Shown piece after piece: positions 33,883-43,275 of a stretch of DNA of 64,000 bases; positions within the stretch are counted from its first letter, which is position 1; each line of letters starts with the position of its first letter. The notes beneath the pieces are model-generated. The model ran no database searches. It saw only the letters and a list, made by a program, of their open reading frames with translations, and was not told the DNA's origin. Made by a program: the position numbers and the translations under genes. The stretch is from contig NZ_CP078145.1 of the NCBI RefSeq assembly GCF_019222765.1, positions 8,804,001-8,868,000 of the forward strand, read 5' to 3'. This stretch comes from Nocardia iowensis (lineage in GTDB: Bacteria; Actinomycetota; Actinomycetes; Mycobacteriales; Mycobacteriaceae).

Positions 33883-34908
33883 TTAGGCCCTGGCGAGGAC
33901 TGCGTCGTAGTCATGGCTGGCGATGACCTCGATGTCGGCGGGGAGGGCGTGTAGGCGTTGGATGGTGCGGAAAGCGGTGTCGCGGTCGGCGTCGAAGAGT
34001 AGGCCTGGCATCGGGGCCTTTTCGCGGATCAGCTTGATTTGCAGGGTGTTCCAGACGGCGTCGCCGACGAGCAGTACCCGGGTGCCGTCGTCGACCGCGA
34101 GCAGGACGCCGATGCTGCCCGGGGTGTGGCCCGCCAGGTCGACGAGGACAACAGCACCGTCGCCGAAGAGGTCGTGACTGCGCGGAAAGGTGAGTACGGG
34201 CGGGCCGTCGAGTTCCACCGGCGCGACGGACTGGCCGCGCAACGGTTCCCGGATCACGCCGATCGGCGCCTCGTCGCCGCGCATCGCCCAGTCGTATTCC
34301 ACCGCGGGGACTCTGAGTTCGATCGAGTCCGGTAGCTCGAGCAGGCCGGAGACGTGGTCCCAGTGCAGGTGGGTGGCCAGGGTGAAGTCGATGTCGGCGG
34401 GTGCGAGATCGCGGGCCGCGAGCGCGTTGCTCAGCCCGAGTACCGGCTTTTCCGGAGACACCAGTTTGCCGACGGGGAAGGGGTGGCCGGGCAAGACGCG
34501 CTCGTGCACGTCGGAACAGATAGCGGGGTCGACAAGAAATCTCGCCCGCGGGTGCTCGACCAAGAAGGCGCCCATCGACATCGGCAACTCCCGCAGACTT
34601 CGCACACCCTCAGCGACGATGATGGTCGGTGCGGCCATCTTGGCCTGCATGATCGAGGTCAGTCGAACGGTCGCCTGTGCTTTCGGTGCGGGCGCGGTCA
34701 CCAGGCTCGCGAGAAACGCCTGGTCGGCTCGGCGCGGCCGGAGCAGCCTGCCCGGCGTCGCGGCCAGCGCCACGCAACAGCGTGCCAGCGTGCGGAGGGT
34801 TCCAGGTCGTCCGTCGGCCAGCCGTGCGGAGTATTCGCTCACCTCGTCACGGTAGGCGATGGGTGCGCCGCACAAAAGGCTCTTCTCCGCGGTGCGATAT
34901 CTCGGCAT
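33883..34908 (-). CDS. metallo-beta-lactamase-fold hydrolase
   Basis: 341 residues if started at 34908; the catalytic part begins around residue 90 (APTIIVAEGVRSLRELP). Metal motif THLHWDHVSG, then DLAGHTPGSIGV, VLLVGDAVWN and ASHDYD complete the fold, giving a di-metal site. These proteins hydrolyse lactones, thioesters or phosphoesters. It is divergent from the ACP-PKS-FAAL operon, only 62 bp between starts, so a role as thioesterase-like or lactonase partner of that operon is possible. N-terminal start is uncertain. Confidence 0.82.
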   Translation of the reverse strand: MPRYRTAEKSLLCGAPIAYRDEVSEYSARLADGRPGTLRTLARCCVALAATPGRLLRPRRADQAFLASLVTAPAPKAQATVRLTSIMQAKMAAPTIIVAEGVRSLRELPMSMGAFLVEHPRARFLVDPAICSDVHERVLPGHPFPVGKLVSPEKPVLGLSNALAARDLAPADIDFTLATHLHWDHVSGLLELPDSIELRVPAVEYDWAMRGDEAPIGVIREPLRGQSVAPVELDGPPVLTFPRSHDLFGDGAVVLVDLAGHTPGSIGVLLAVDDGTRVLLVGDAVWNTLQIKLIREKAPMPGLLFDADRDTAFRTIQRLHALPADIEVIASHDYDAVLARA

Positions 34909-34970
34909 AATCGCGGGGGTAGCTGGGCGGTCGAGACGAGCCGCCGATTCGGTGGGTAGTTGCGTTCGGG

Positions 34971-35225
34971 ATGGATCGGAGCTCGATGGTGCACAGTCGG
35001 CGTGCGCTCACGACCGCGGCGGTGACTGCCGTGGCCGAGTTGCTCGGCGTCGACGAGACGGCCGTGTGTACCAGCGCGCCGTTCACCGACCTCGGCTTGA
35101 ATTCCACCCAGCTGGCCCGGCTTACGGCGCGCCTCGAGGATGCCATGGGGGTCGAGGTCGAGCTCAGCGCGATATTCGACTATCCGGACATAGATCAATT
35201 GGTCGAGTACCTCGCGATGCGATGA
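34971..35225 (+). CDS. stand-alone acyl carrier protein
   Basis: 84 residues. The phosphopantetheine site is DLGLNSTQL with Ser45 (family form DLGxDSL; Asn replaces Asp). Helix pattern fits a carrier protein: AVAELLGVDETAVCTSAPF before and LTARLEDAMGVEVELSAIFDYPDIDQLVEYLA after. It would carry an acyl chain as thioester on the pantetheine arm. The stop overlaps the start of the PKS gene (ATGA), so it is translated together with it and is the probable carrier for that PKS, which has none of its own. Confidence 0.9.
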   Translation: MDRSSMVHSRRALTTAAVTAVAELLGVDETAVCTSAPFTDLGLNSTQLARLTARLEDAMGVEVELSAIFDYPDIDQLVEYLAMR

Positions 35226-38200
35226 CCACGGCCGCAGTATCGATCGTCGGCATCGGCTGCCGGGTACCCGGCGCCGGGGGCGGCGACGAATTCTGGCGGA
35301 TGTTGCTCGCGCGGCGCGACGCCACCGGAATGCCACCGGACGGACGCCTCGGCACCCGGCGCGGCGGCTACCTGGACGACATCGAATCGTTCGACAACGA
35401 CTGGTTCGCCCTCGCCGACCGGGAGACCGCGCGCATGGACCCGCGGCAGCGGCTGGCCATGGCGGTGGCGGTCGAGGCCATCGATGACGCCGGGATCGGT
35501 TATCGGGTGAAGGGTTCGGGCGGCGCGGTGCTGTTCGGCGCGTGCGGCTACGACCACGGAAGCGCCGCGCTCGGCTGCGACGGTGCCGACGCACACTGTG
35601 CCGTCACCGGTTCCGGGCTCAGCGTGATCGCCACCCAGCTGTCTTACGTGCTGGATCTACACGGACCGAGCATGGTGCTGGACAGCGCGGGGGCGTCCTC
35701 ACTGGCAGCTGTCGACTTGGCGGTGCGACTGCTCGTCGATGAGACGGTGCCGTTCGCGATCGTGGGCGGTATCGATCTCACGCTGCTGCCGTACGCCTCG
35801 GACGCACTGGCGGAGGGCCGGTTCCGCGCACCTGACGGGTGCGAACCGTTCGATGCGGGTGCGGAGGACAACTGCCGTGGCGAGGGCTGTGCTGTGGTGA
35901 TCCTGCAGCGCACGGAAGACGCGGTGCGCGAGAGAAATCGGGTGTACGCGGAGATCGCCGGGACGGCGGTCGGTGCGAACGGTCACTCCAACAGCCGCCA
36001 TGTACCGAACGGTCGCGCACAGCAGGACACGATGCGCACAGCTTGGTCTCGAGCCGAGCTCGACCCCCGCACGGCTGGATATATCGAATGCCACGCCATC
36101 GGAACGTCAGTGGGCGACGAGGCGGAAGTGGGCGCGCTGGCAGCCGTTGTCGCACAGGGCGTTACGGACAGCGACAAGCCGATCTGGATCGGATCGGTCA
36201 CATCCAATATCGGGCAACTCGAGGCGGCCTCGGGCATCATCGGCATGATCAAAACGGCGCTGTCCATCCACCACGGTGTCATCGCTCCCACCCTCGGCTT
36301 TCATACCGAGAACCCGCTGCTGAAGACGGCCGAGGGCGGGCTGAGGGTGCCGACGGCACCGGTCGACTGGAGCATGGTGCCGCGCGGCGAACGCAGCGCG
36401 GGGGTCTGCTCTGCCGACTTCGGCGGCACCAATGCGCACGCGGTGCTCCGCGGTGTCGAGGCAGCACCCGTAGCGCACGGAGACGAGTCGCCGGTACTGA
36501 TCCCGATCACCGGCCGCGATACCGACGAGCTGCGCGCACAGGCGCTTCAGTTCGCCGACCAGCTCGAACTCGGCGACGGGTCACTGCGGGAAAGTGCCGC
36601 CGCGGCTGCCAGATTGCTGCCAGAGCGGAATCGACTATGCGTGCTGGCGCGGGATCGCGAGGATGCGGTGGCGCAGTTACGCACAGTGGCGCGCGGCGAC
36701 TCGGGCCGCGCGGTGCTCGGGCCGTCCACGACGCGGCGGCGGGGTGGTGTCTTGTTCTTGTTCCCCGGGCCGGGTGGTCAGCATCTGGCGATGGGGCGCT
36801 CGCTCGCGGCGCGACACAGCGATTTCGCCGCCGCGTTGGCCAGGACGGCCGATGCGATCACCGCGGCAGGTGGTCCACGGATCTGGACGCCACGGCACGG
36901 CTTCGCGCTGGCGGCAGGTAACGGGAGCTCCGGAAACGGCCCGCACGCTGCGGAATACGTGCAGCCCGCGATCTTCGCATTCCAGGTGGCGATGGCGGAA
37001 TTGCTGGCAGCCTGGGGTATTCGGCCGGACGCGGTGGCGGGGCACGGTCTGGGCGAGGTTGCCGCGGCCGTCGTCAGCGGCGCGTTGTCGCTGTCGGATG
37101 CGGCGCTGGTCGTGGTGCGGCGCAGCAAGTCCCGACCGGATCTGCACGCGGCGATGGCCCTGTTGGCCGCAGCGCCCTACGAGGCGGCGAAGCTGGTGGA
37201 GCCGATGCGCGCGCAGGTGGGCATCGCGGCGATCAACGGTCCGCGGTCCGTGGTGGTGTCCGGTACCGCGCGCTACATCGATACGCTCGTCCGACGGGCC
37301 AAGCGCCGCAATATGTCCGCGCTGCGGATCGCCGACGATTCGGCGGCGTACGCCCCGCGGATCGCCACCGTGCCACCGGGGTTCGTCGAAGCGCTGGCTG
37401 ATCTGCGGCCCGCAGTACCGCACACCCCGATGTATTCCACCGTCCGCCGGGGCGAGCTGATCTCGACGGCGAGTTTGGACGGCGAATACTGGTCCGAGAA
37501 TGCCTCGGGGACAGTCGAACTCGGCGCGGCGCTGGAGCGCGCCGCCGAGGACGGCCTGTCCACCGTGCTGGAGGTCGCGCCGCACCCTGTGCTGATTCCG
37601 GCCGTCCGGGAGCATCCCGAATTTCACGACGCCGCGCACTCGGTGGCCTCTCGCGACGATGAGGCGGGCGAATTCCTCAGCTGCCTGTCCCGACTTCATC
37701 TCGAAGGACGACCGGTCGACTGGTCCGCACAAGGCCCGTTCACTGCCGCCGCACCACGGCGTGAGTGGCGCAAGCGCCGATTTCCACTGGTCGCCGCGGT
37801 GCCGGAGGCCGCTGAAGAGCCCTTCCCGGCAGACGATCTCACCGACCACGTGGTCCAGGGTGCGGCGACCGTGCCTGTCGCGTTCTGGCTGCGCAGGCTG
37901 CTACATCTGACACGTACCAGCACTGGGGCGGCGACTGTGCTCACCGACTTCGTGGTGCACGATCGGGCCGAGCTGACGGTCCTGCCGGAGGTCGCTTATC
38001 GCAAGCATGGCGATGGAGGTCTGCGGGCGGAGGTCACGGCGGCCGGAGCGCTGGCTTCGGCCCGGCCGGCCAGTGACCCCACACCCGCGGATATCGTCGC
38101 ATGGATGCGGGTGGTTGATGCCAACCGGGCTGGGCGACACCGTATGCGGATCATCGCGCCCGCTGCTTTCTACGACCAATTGCGTTGTCGACAGCTGGAG

Positions 38201-40033
38201 TACGGGCCGCGCTTGCGGGTCCTGCGCGGCATCGCGACCGGAACGGATACCGCGATCGGCCTCTTCGACGCCGCCGAATTGTCCCGCACCGCAACGCTGG
38301 ACGGCTGTCTGCAACTGCTCGCCGCGACGATCTATGACGAACTGCCCGCCGGTGTGGTCCCGCTGCCGATCGGTATGGACTCCGCGTGGTTGTCGTCGGA
38401 ACCGAACAGAACTGTTCTCGAGGCGCACGCGTTCCTCCGTGAGCGCACCTCCACCGAACTCATCGGCGACGTCATCGGCACCGATCAGCACGGCGTGCCC
38501 TGCCTGGCGTTTTCCGGGGTGCGAATCCAACTCTCGGAACAGGATTCGCCCGCCCGCGTCGCCGTTGCGCCGTGCCACGCCTACGCCGATCGCGCCGCTC
38601 CCTTTCGCCAGGAAACTTGGGAACCTCGTGACCTCGAGTCCGTCGGTCTCGCTGGTTCGGCGAACCCCATCGCCCAGCGCGCTCTGGTGATCGGCGAATC
38701 AGACTTCGCCGTTCAGTTGGCAGAGTTGCTCGACGGCACCATGCCCACCGATCTCATTGCCCGCGAACCCGAGACCGCCAGCCCCCTCGTCACCACCCTG
38801 CTGGCGGCGAGCACCGGTAGCGCCCCCACCGCGGTCGTACTGGTTTGGCCTACCGGCGACAGATCCTCGGCACGGGCATCCGGCACAAGACCCGAAGGGA
38901 GTGCTGCGGCGACGGTCGGCCGCGTCCTCGCACTGCTGCAACGTGCCCGAGCCGACGAGCGCACAGCTTCATTGACGATCGTGCTGCCAGAACCGATCGC
39001 AGCGCCGGTGCCACACACCGATGATCCCGACTACCTTGCGGTCCCGGCGGCGATCGCCGGCCTGGTGCGGTCCCTGCAGTTGGAATCCGATCGCGTGGTC
39101 CGTCTCGTCTGGGCCGATGCCGACACCCGGAACCTGCCACCACTGTGTCGGCTCGTTGCGGCGGGGACGAGCGACACGTCTCGGTTGCTCGCCGAAATTC
39201 GCCTTTCCGCAGGCGATCTCGCGATTCGCCGCTTCACCGCCGCGCGACTCCGGCCGACTCCCAAGGCCACCATCGACACCAACGGAACCTACGTCGTCAC
39301 CGGCGGGTTGGGTGCGGTAGGCGCGGTCGCGGTGCGCTGGCTGCTCGATGCCGGGGCACGTGACGTCGTGGTGCTCACCCGTGCGCCCCGTCCGGTGCCT
39401 CCGCTGCTCGACGGACTCGAAGACCGGATCGTCGTGGTCCGCTGCGACGCCGCCGACCGGGCTGACCTGGCCAACGCGCTCAACGACATTCGCCACTGCG
39501 GCTCCACCATTCGCGGCTTGGTCCATGCGGCGGGCAGCACGGTGGACGCCGCCTTCGACGCGGCCACCCCTGACCAGGTGGCCAGGATGTTGTCACCGAA
39601 GCTGACTGCCGCGGGCAATCTGATCGAGCTCACCGCGGCCGACCCGACCGATTTCATCCTGCTGTTCTCCGCCGCCACCGGCGCGCTCGGCGGCCAGGAC
39701 CAGGCCGCCTACGCCGCCGCCAACGCCGCGATGGACTCCCTTGCGCTGACGTATCCGGGGCGGGGTGTACTCAGCATCGGCTGGGGCGCGTGGGCAGTGG
39801 GTTCGCAAGAGGCGGCGCCGCACTTGCGACGGGCGGGCGTCACCGCCTTCGACACGCTGCGCGGGGGCGCGTTGCTGTCCGAGGCATTGCGCTACGAAGG
39901 GACGTATCTCTGCGCAGTGGAGTACACACCCGATACCGATTCGTCGCCCCTGGCGGTACGACTGTCGGATCTCCTTGCGCCCGCCGCCCTTGGTACTCGG
40001 GTCGTCGCCGTGCACACCAGCGAGGGCCCGTGA
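35222..40033 (+). CDS. type I polyketide synthase KS-AT-DH-KR with inactivated KS and AT sites
   Basis: 1603 residues from ATG 35222. Order: KS (about 1-420), AT (505-830), DH (870-1140), KR (1170-1530). KS: the motif that should read TACSSS has Gly157 in place of the nucleophile Cys (DSAGASSL). His291 is kept (IECHAIGTSVGDE) but the second active His is Gln332 (SNIGQLEAASG). AT: the GHSxGE nucleophile is GHGLGE, Gly609 for Ser, and the later His motif is not seen. DH: His876 (HVVQGAATVP) and Asp1027/Gln1031 (LDGCLQ) are present. KR: GGLGAVG at 1361-1367, Ser1483, Tyr1497 and Asn1501 present. No ACP domain is included; the ACP gene precedes it and a FAAL gene follows. It probably performs dehydration and ketoreduction on an ACP-bound acyl chain. 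Confidence 0.88.
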   Translation: MTTAAVSIVGIGCRVPGAGGGDEFWRMLLARRDATGMPPDGRLGTRRGGYLDDIESFDNDWFALADRETARMDPRQRLAMAVAVEAIDDAGIGYRVKGSGGAVLFGACGYDHGSAALGCDGADAHCAVTGSGLSVIATQLSYVLDLHGPSMVLDSAGASSLAAVDLAVRLLVDETVPFAIVGGIDLTLLPYASDALAEGRFRAPDGCEPFDAGAEDNCRGEGCAVVILQRTEDAVRERNRVYAEIAGTAVGANGHSNSRHVPNGRAQQDTMRTAWSRAELDPRTAGYIECHAIGTSVGDEAEVGALAAVVAQGVTDSDKPIWIGSVTSNIGQLEAASGIIGMIKTALSIHHGVIAPTLGFHTENPLLKTAEGGLRVPTAPVDWSMVPRGERSAGVCSADFGGTNAHAVLRGVEAAPVAHGDESPVLIPITGRDTDELRAQALQFADQLELGDGSLRESAAAAARLLPERNRLCVLARDREDAVAQLRTVARGDSGRAVLGPSTTRRRGGVLFLFPGPGGQHLAMGRSLAARHSDFAAALARTADAITAAGGPRIWTPRHGFALAAGNGSSGNGPHAAEYVQPAIFAFQVAMAELLAAWGIRPDAVAGHGLGEVAAAVVSGALSLSDAALVVVRRSKSRPDLHAAMALLAAAPYEAAKLVEPMRAQVGIAAINGPRSVVVSGTARYIDTLVRRAKRRNMSALRIADDSAAYAPRIATVPPGFVEALADLRPAVPHTPMYSTVRRGELISTASLDGEYWSENASGTVELGAALERAAEDGLSTVLEVAPHPVLIPAVREHPEFHDAAHSVASRDDEAGEFLSCLSRLHLEGRPVDWSAQGPFTAAAPRREWRKRRFPLVAAVPEAAEEPFPADDLTDHVVQGAATVPVAFWLRRLLHLTRTSTGAATVLTDFVVHDRAELTVLPEVAYRKHGDGGLRAEVTAAGALASARPASDPTPADIVAWMRVVDANRAGRHRMRIIAPAAFYDQLRCRQLEYGPRLRVLRGIATGTDTAIGLFDAAELSRTATLDGCLQLLAATIYDELPAGVVPLPIGMDSAWLSSEPNRTVLEAHAFLRERTSTELIGDVIGTDQHGVPCLAFSGVRIQLSEQDSPARVAVAPCHAYADRAAPFRQETWEPRDLESVGLAGSANPIAQRALVIGESDFAVQLAELLDGTMPTDLIAREPETASPLVTTLLAASTGSAPTAVVLVWPTGDRSSARASGTRPEGSAAATVGRVLALLQRARADERTASLTIVLPEPIAAPVPHTDDPDYLAVPAAIAGLVRSLQLESDRVVRLVWADADTRNLPPLCRLVAAGTSDTSRLLAEIRLSAGDLAIRRFTAARLRPTPKATIDTNGTYVVTGGLGAVGAVAVRWLLDAGARDVVVLTRAPRPVPPLLDGLEDRIVVVRCDAADRADLANALNDIRHCGSTIRGLVHAAGSTVDAAFDAATPDQVARMLSPKLTAAGNLIELTAADPTDFILLFSAATGALGGQDQAAYAAANAAMDSLALTYPGRGVLSIGWGAWAVGSQEAAPHLRRAGVTAFDTLRGGALLSEALRYEGTYLCAVEYTPDTDSSPLAVRLSDLLAPAALGTRVVAVHTSEGP

Positions 40034-41754
40034 CACCGACCATAATTCGCAACAGTCTCGCCGTACGGGTCGCCGAGTGGGCCGCGTCCCGACCGGATAC
40101 GGTCGCCTACACCGAACTCCGTTATCGAATGCACGAACGGCGTCCCGTCGCCGTGACGTACGCGCGTTTACACGCCGCCGCAGGCGAACTCGCGGCGCGA
40201 CTTCGGACCGCGAGCGCACCGGGTGACCGGGTCGCCATCCTCTGCGCGCACGGACTCGACTATGCCGTCGCGTTTCTTGCCTGCCTGTACTGCAATCGCA
40301 TTGCGGTGCCGCTGTTTCCGGCAGCGGGTTCGCGCAACAGAGAACGGCTGCTGGCTGCCATCGCCGACGCGCGGCCCGCCCTCGCCCTGCTGTCGCACAG
40401 TGACTCGACCAGCGAGTCGGTGCTCGGACCACTGCTCGGTCAGGCTTTGCGGCTCCCGGCGGATGTGACTGCGCCGGAAGGTGATTCGGCCGAACCGGTC
40501 GTCGATCCGATCCGTGCCGAGCTCGCCTACTTGCAGTACACCTCAGGGTCGACCCAGTCACCCGCGGGCGTCCGGGTCACTCACGCGAACCTGACAACGG
40601 CGCTGGAACAACTGCGGCACGCGCTGCAGCCAGCGCCGGACAAGCCCATCCTGACCTGGCTGCCGTTCTTCCACGACATGGGCCTCATCCTCGGCATGTC
40701 CCTGCCGCTCTACTGCGGCGTGCCCGGCTTGACCATGGCCCCCGCCGAATTCGTGAAGCGGCCCATCCGGTGGCTGCGTGCCGTGAGCGACTACCGTGCC
40801 GGGATCACCGGCGGGCCCAATTTCGGTCTGGCCCTCGCTGTTTCGGCGACGACGCCGGAAGAACGGGCTGGTCTCGACCTGTCCGGGCTCGACATGCTGC
40901 TCAATGGCTCCGAGCCGGTCCGCGCCGACGTGCTCACCGAATTCACCGAGGCCTTCGCCGAATACGGATTCCGGCATCGCGCGCATACACCGGGTTTCGG
41001 CCTGGCCGAGGCGACGCTCAGCGTCACGGTCTGCGATTGGCGCGAAGAGCCGGTGGCGCACCGCTTCGACCGCGCCGCGCTGGCCGACGGGCGGGCGATT
41101 CCGCTGGACGACGGGACCGAACCGCTCATCGGCGCGCCGCTCGTCGGTTGCGGCGCGCCCGCCGGGCAGGACGTGCGCATCGTCGACCCGGTCGGCTGCG
41201 TCGAGTTGCCCACCGGCCGGGTCGGCGAGATCTGGGTGGCGGGTGACAATGTGTGCGACGGCTACTACGGCAGGCCGGACGCCACCGCCGCGGCCTTCCA
41301 CGCCACCATGCCCGGCAGCGACGCCCACTGGCTGCGCACCGGCGACCTCGGCTTCTGGTTCGACAATCAGCTCTACATCGCGGGACGCCGCAAGGACGTC
41401 ATCGTGGTCGACGGCCGCAATCACTATCCGGCCGATATCGAGGCGACGGTCGAAGCCTGCGCCCCCGAGGTGCGACCCGGGCACGTGACGGCCTTCGGGC
41501 ACGACGACGGACGTCGCGAAGAACTGGTGGTGGTCGCGGAGTTGGTCACCGTCGAGGCCGTCGAACCGGCCGAGCTGTCGGTGCTTGCCCGCCGGATCCG
41601 CACCGCCGTCGCGGCCGCACACGAGGTGCTGCCCGGCGCGGTGATGCTGGTCGAGCCCGGCCGGATTCCCAAGACCACCAGCGGCAAGCTGCGCCGCGGT
41701 GAATGCCGGGCCCGCTATATCGCGGGTCATCTCGACCCCGTCGCAATGATCTGA
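40030..41754 (+). CDS. fatty acyl-AMP ligase (FAAL)
   Basis: 574 residues, GTG start at 40030 overlapping the PKS stop (GTGA). ANL motifs: AYLQYTSGSTQSPAGVRVTH, WLPFFHDMGLILGMSLPLY, FGLAEATLSV, GDLGFWFDNQLYIAGRRKDVIVVDGRNHYPADIE and PKTTSGKLRR. The HDMGLI and NHYPADIE features mark the FAAL/LgrA-loading branch rather than CoA ligases. It would activate a fatty acid as acyl-AMP and pass it to the stand-alone ACP encoded two genes upstream. That loading step fits a PKS without working KS or AT. Confidence 0.92.
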   Translation: MTPTIIRNSLAVRVAEWAASRPDTVAYTELRYRMHERRPVAVTYARLHAAAGELAARLRTASAPGDRVAILCAHGLDYAVAFLACLYCNRIAVPLFPAAGSRNRERLLAAIADARPALALLSHSDSTSESVLGPLLGQALRLPADVTAPEGDSAEPVVDPIRAELAYLQYTSGSTQSPAGVRVTHANLTTALEQLRHALQPAPDKPILTWLPFFHDMGLILGMSLPLYCGVPGLTMAPAEFVKRPIRWLRAVSDYRAGITGGPNFGLALAVSATTPEERAGLDLSGLDMLLNGSEPVRADVLTEFTEAFAEYGFRHRAHTPGFGLAEATLSVTVCDWREEPVAHRFDRAALADGRAIPLDDGTEPLIGAPLVGCGAPAGQDVRIVDPVGCVELPTGRVGEIWVAGDNVCDGYYGRPDATAAAFHATMPGSDAHWLRTGDLGFWFDNQLYIAGRRKDVIVVDGRNHYPADIEATVEACAPEVRPGHVTAFGHDDGRREELVVVAELVTVEAVEPAELSVLARRIRTAVAAAHEVLPGAVMLVEPGRIPKTTSGKLRRGECRARYIAGHLDPVAMI

Positions 41755-41811
41755 GCGCGCCCGCTGATCGGGTCCGCGGGCCGCGATGATGTCACCCGGT
41801 GCCGCTCGCGC

Positions 41812-42231
41812 TCACTCGTCGGTGCGGCCGAGGAGCCGATCGGTTTCGCGCCGTTCGCGTTTGGTGGGTCGTCCCGACCCGCGGTCACGTCGCGGCATGG
41901 TGGCGAGGATTTCGCGGGAGGGTGGCGGCGGGCTGCGGTCGATCAGGCATTGCGCGGCTATGGGGGCGCTGACGCGCTTTGTGATGATCTGCTCGACGAT
42001 CACGATGCGTTCGACGCCGCTGAGGCGGATACGCACCTCGTCACCGGGCTTGACCGGCTGGGCGGGTTTGGCCGCGGCACCGTTGACGCGGACGTGTCCA
42101 CCTCGGCATGCCTCGGCGGCAGCGGATCTCGTTTTGAACAGGCGCACGGCCCAAGTCCATGAATCGACTCGGGCCTGCGTCGCAGTACTTTTGTTTCCGC
42201 TTGCGCGGATGCCGTTGTCGGCGGGGGCCAC
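41812..42231 (-). CDS. S4-domain RNA-binding protein (Hsp15/YrfH-like)
   Basis: 139 residues from GTG 42231. The S4 domain is clear: RVDSWTWAVRLFKTRSAAAEACRGGHVRVNG, then PVKPGDEVRIRLSGVERIVIVEQI (about residues 20-85). The C-terminal 50 residues are basic (MPRRDRGSGRPTKRERRE). Hsp15-type proteins bind 50S subunits with stalled nascent chains. It begins 3 bp after the NlpC/P60 stop, same strand, so may be co-transcribed. The first 20 residues have no homology that I see and the start could lie further in. Confidence 0.87.
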   Translation of the reverse strand: MAPADNGIRASGNKSTATQARVDSWTWAVRLFKTRSAAAEACRGGHVRVNGAAAKPAQPVKPGDEVRIRLSGVERIVIVEQIITKRVSAPIAAQCLIDRSPPPPSREILATMPRRDRGSGRPTKRERRETDRLLGRTDE

Positions 42232-42234
42232 GCG

Positions 42235-42900
42235 TTAGACGATACGGCGTGCGGTGACCACCTGGTCGGGACGGAGGGGGGTGTAGGTGACCGGCTGGCC
42301 GGACTGCACCGCATTGAGCAGCTTGCCGTCACCGGCGTAGATGCCGACGTGGCCGCCGCCGTTGGTCACGACGATGTCGCCGGGCTGCAGGTTCTGGAAG
42401 GCCACCGGAGCGCCGACGTGCGACTGCTCGAAGCTGGTGCGGGGGAGTTCGATGCCTGCCTGCCGGTAGGCCCACTGGACCAGGCCGGAGCAGTCGAAGT
42501 TGGAGGGACCAGCGGCACCCCAGGAGTACATCGCGCCGACCTTGGTCTTGGCGGCGTCGAGCGCGATATCGCTGGCACTGGGAGCTTGGTTGAACAGGCC
42601 GGGCATGTTCGGCGCGAAATTGGGGACGCCGGGTGCGGCCTGCTGCGGCGCGCCGGGAACCTGTGCGTTGGGCATGGCCGAAACGGCCTGCTGGATCTGC
42701 TGGTTGAGTTGCTGGACCGGCGCTTCGTATTCCTGTGGCACAGGAACATCGAAGTTGCCCAGTCCGGGGATATTGATGGTTGCCGCCATCGCAGGGATCG
42801 CGGGCATGGCCCCGGTCGTCGCGGCCACCGCGCCCATCACGAGGGCACCCTTGACGGAATTCGGCAAGCGAGAATCCCGCTGCAAGCTGTGTTTACCCAC
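42235..42900 (-). CDS. secreted NlpC/P60 cell-wall endopeptidase
   Basis: 221 residues from GTG 42900, which has GGAGA about ten bases upstream. Signal-like segment VKGALVMGAVAATTGAMPAIPAMAA ends near residue 38. After a Pro/Gln-rich linker comes the catalytic domain: Cys in NFDCSGLVQWAYRQAG, His in GDIVVTNGGGHVGIYAG. Such enzymes cut the D-Glu-mDAP bond of peptidoglycan stems, as in mycobacterial RipB/RipD. Its long upstream region has strong stem-loops; see leader entry. Confidence 0.9.
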   Translation of the reverse strand: MGKHSLQRDSRLPNSVKGALVMGAVAATTGAMPAIPAMAATINIPGLGNFDVPVPQEYEAPVQQLNQQIQQAVSAMPNAQVPGAPQQAAPGVPNFAPNMPGLFNQAPSASDIALDAAKTKVGAMYSWGAAGPSNFDCSGLVQWAYRQAGIELPRTSFEQSHVGAPVAFQNLQPGDIVVTNGGGHVGIYAGDGKLLNAVQSGQPVTYTPLRPDQVVTARRIV

Positions 42901-43080
42901 CGAGCTACGTCTCCGATCTTCGTGCTCTCCCGCCGACCGGGTTCGCTGACCAGAAAATGGCCGCAAGGCATCACCCAGACGAACCTTTGGGTGATCCCGG
43001 CACGGCAGCCGGGAAGATGGCCCCGACAGCCGTTAAGGCGGTAACTCCGTGGCGCCGCTTCTCTTTCGAAACGACAGGAC
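42901..43080 (-). promoter_or_regulatory. structured 5' leader of the NlpC/P60 gene, candidate riboswitch
   Basis: On the minus strand the leader has a hairpin ATCACCC...GGGTGAT (7-bp arms, 12-base loop region, around 42969-42998) directly after CCCGGC...GCCGGG, plus a run GGCGGGAGAGCACG near the start codon. Actinobacterial NlpC/P60 and Rpf genes are often controlled by c-di-AMP (ydaO) riboswitches in such leaders. I do not see the full ydaO consensus, so only a structured leader is claimed. Confidence 0.4.
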
Positions 43081-43275
43081 TCCACTAAGTCACGAAGAGA
43101 TTACGATGCCGACGCGGTGTTGTCCAGCGCACAGACCTGCAAGTTTTCCGCAGGCGACAAACTCGCTGGACGAACGCCCGGTTTCCCGACACGCCCGCTG
43201 GGTCACGACACGATATCGGCCATCGAGCACCCGTTACCGAACGGCCTGCGGCGGTGCGAATCCGCCGCAAGGAAC

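Noticed and set aside
34859..35221. Possible upstream extension of the PKS frame
   Set aside because: Overlaps the MBL promoter and the ACP gene in another frame; ATG 35222 with the ATGA overlap is the convincing start.
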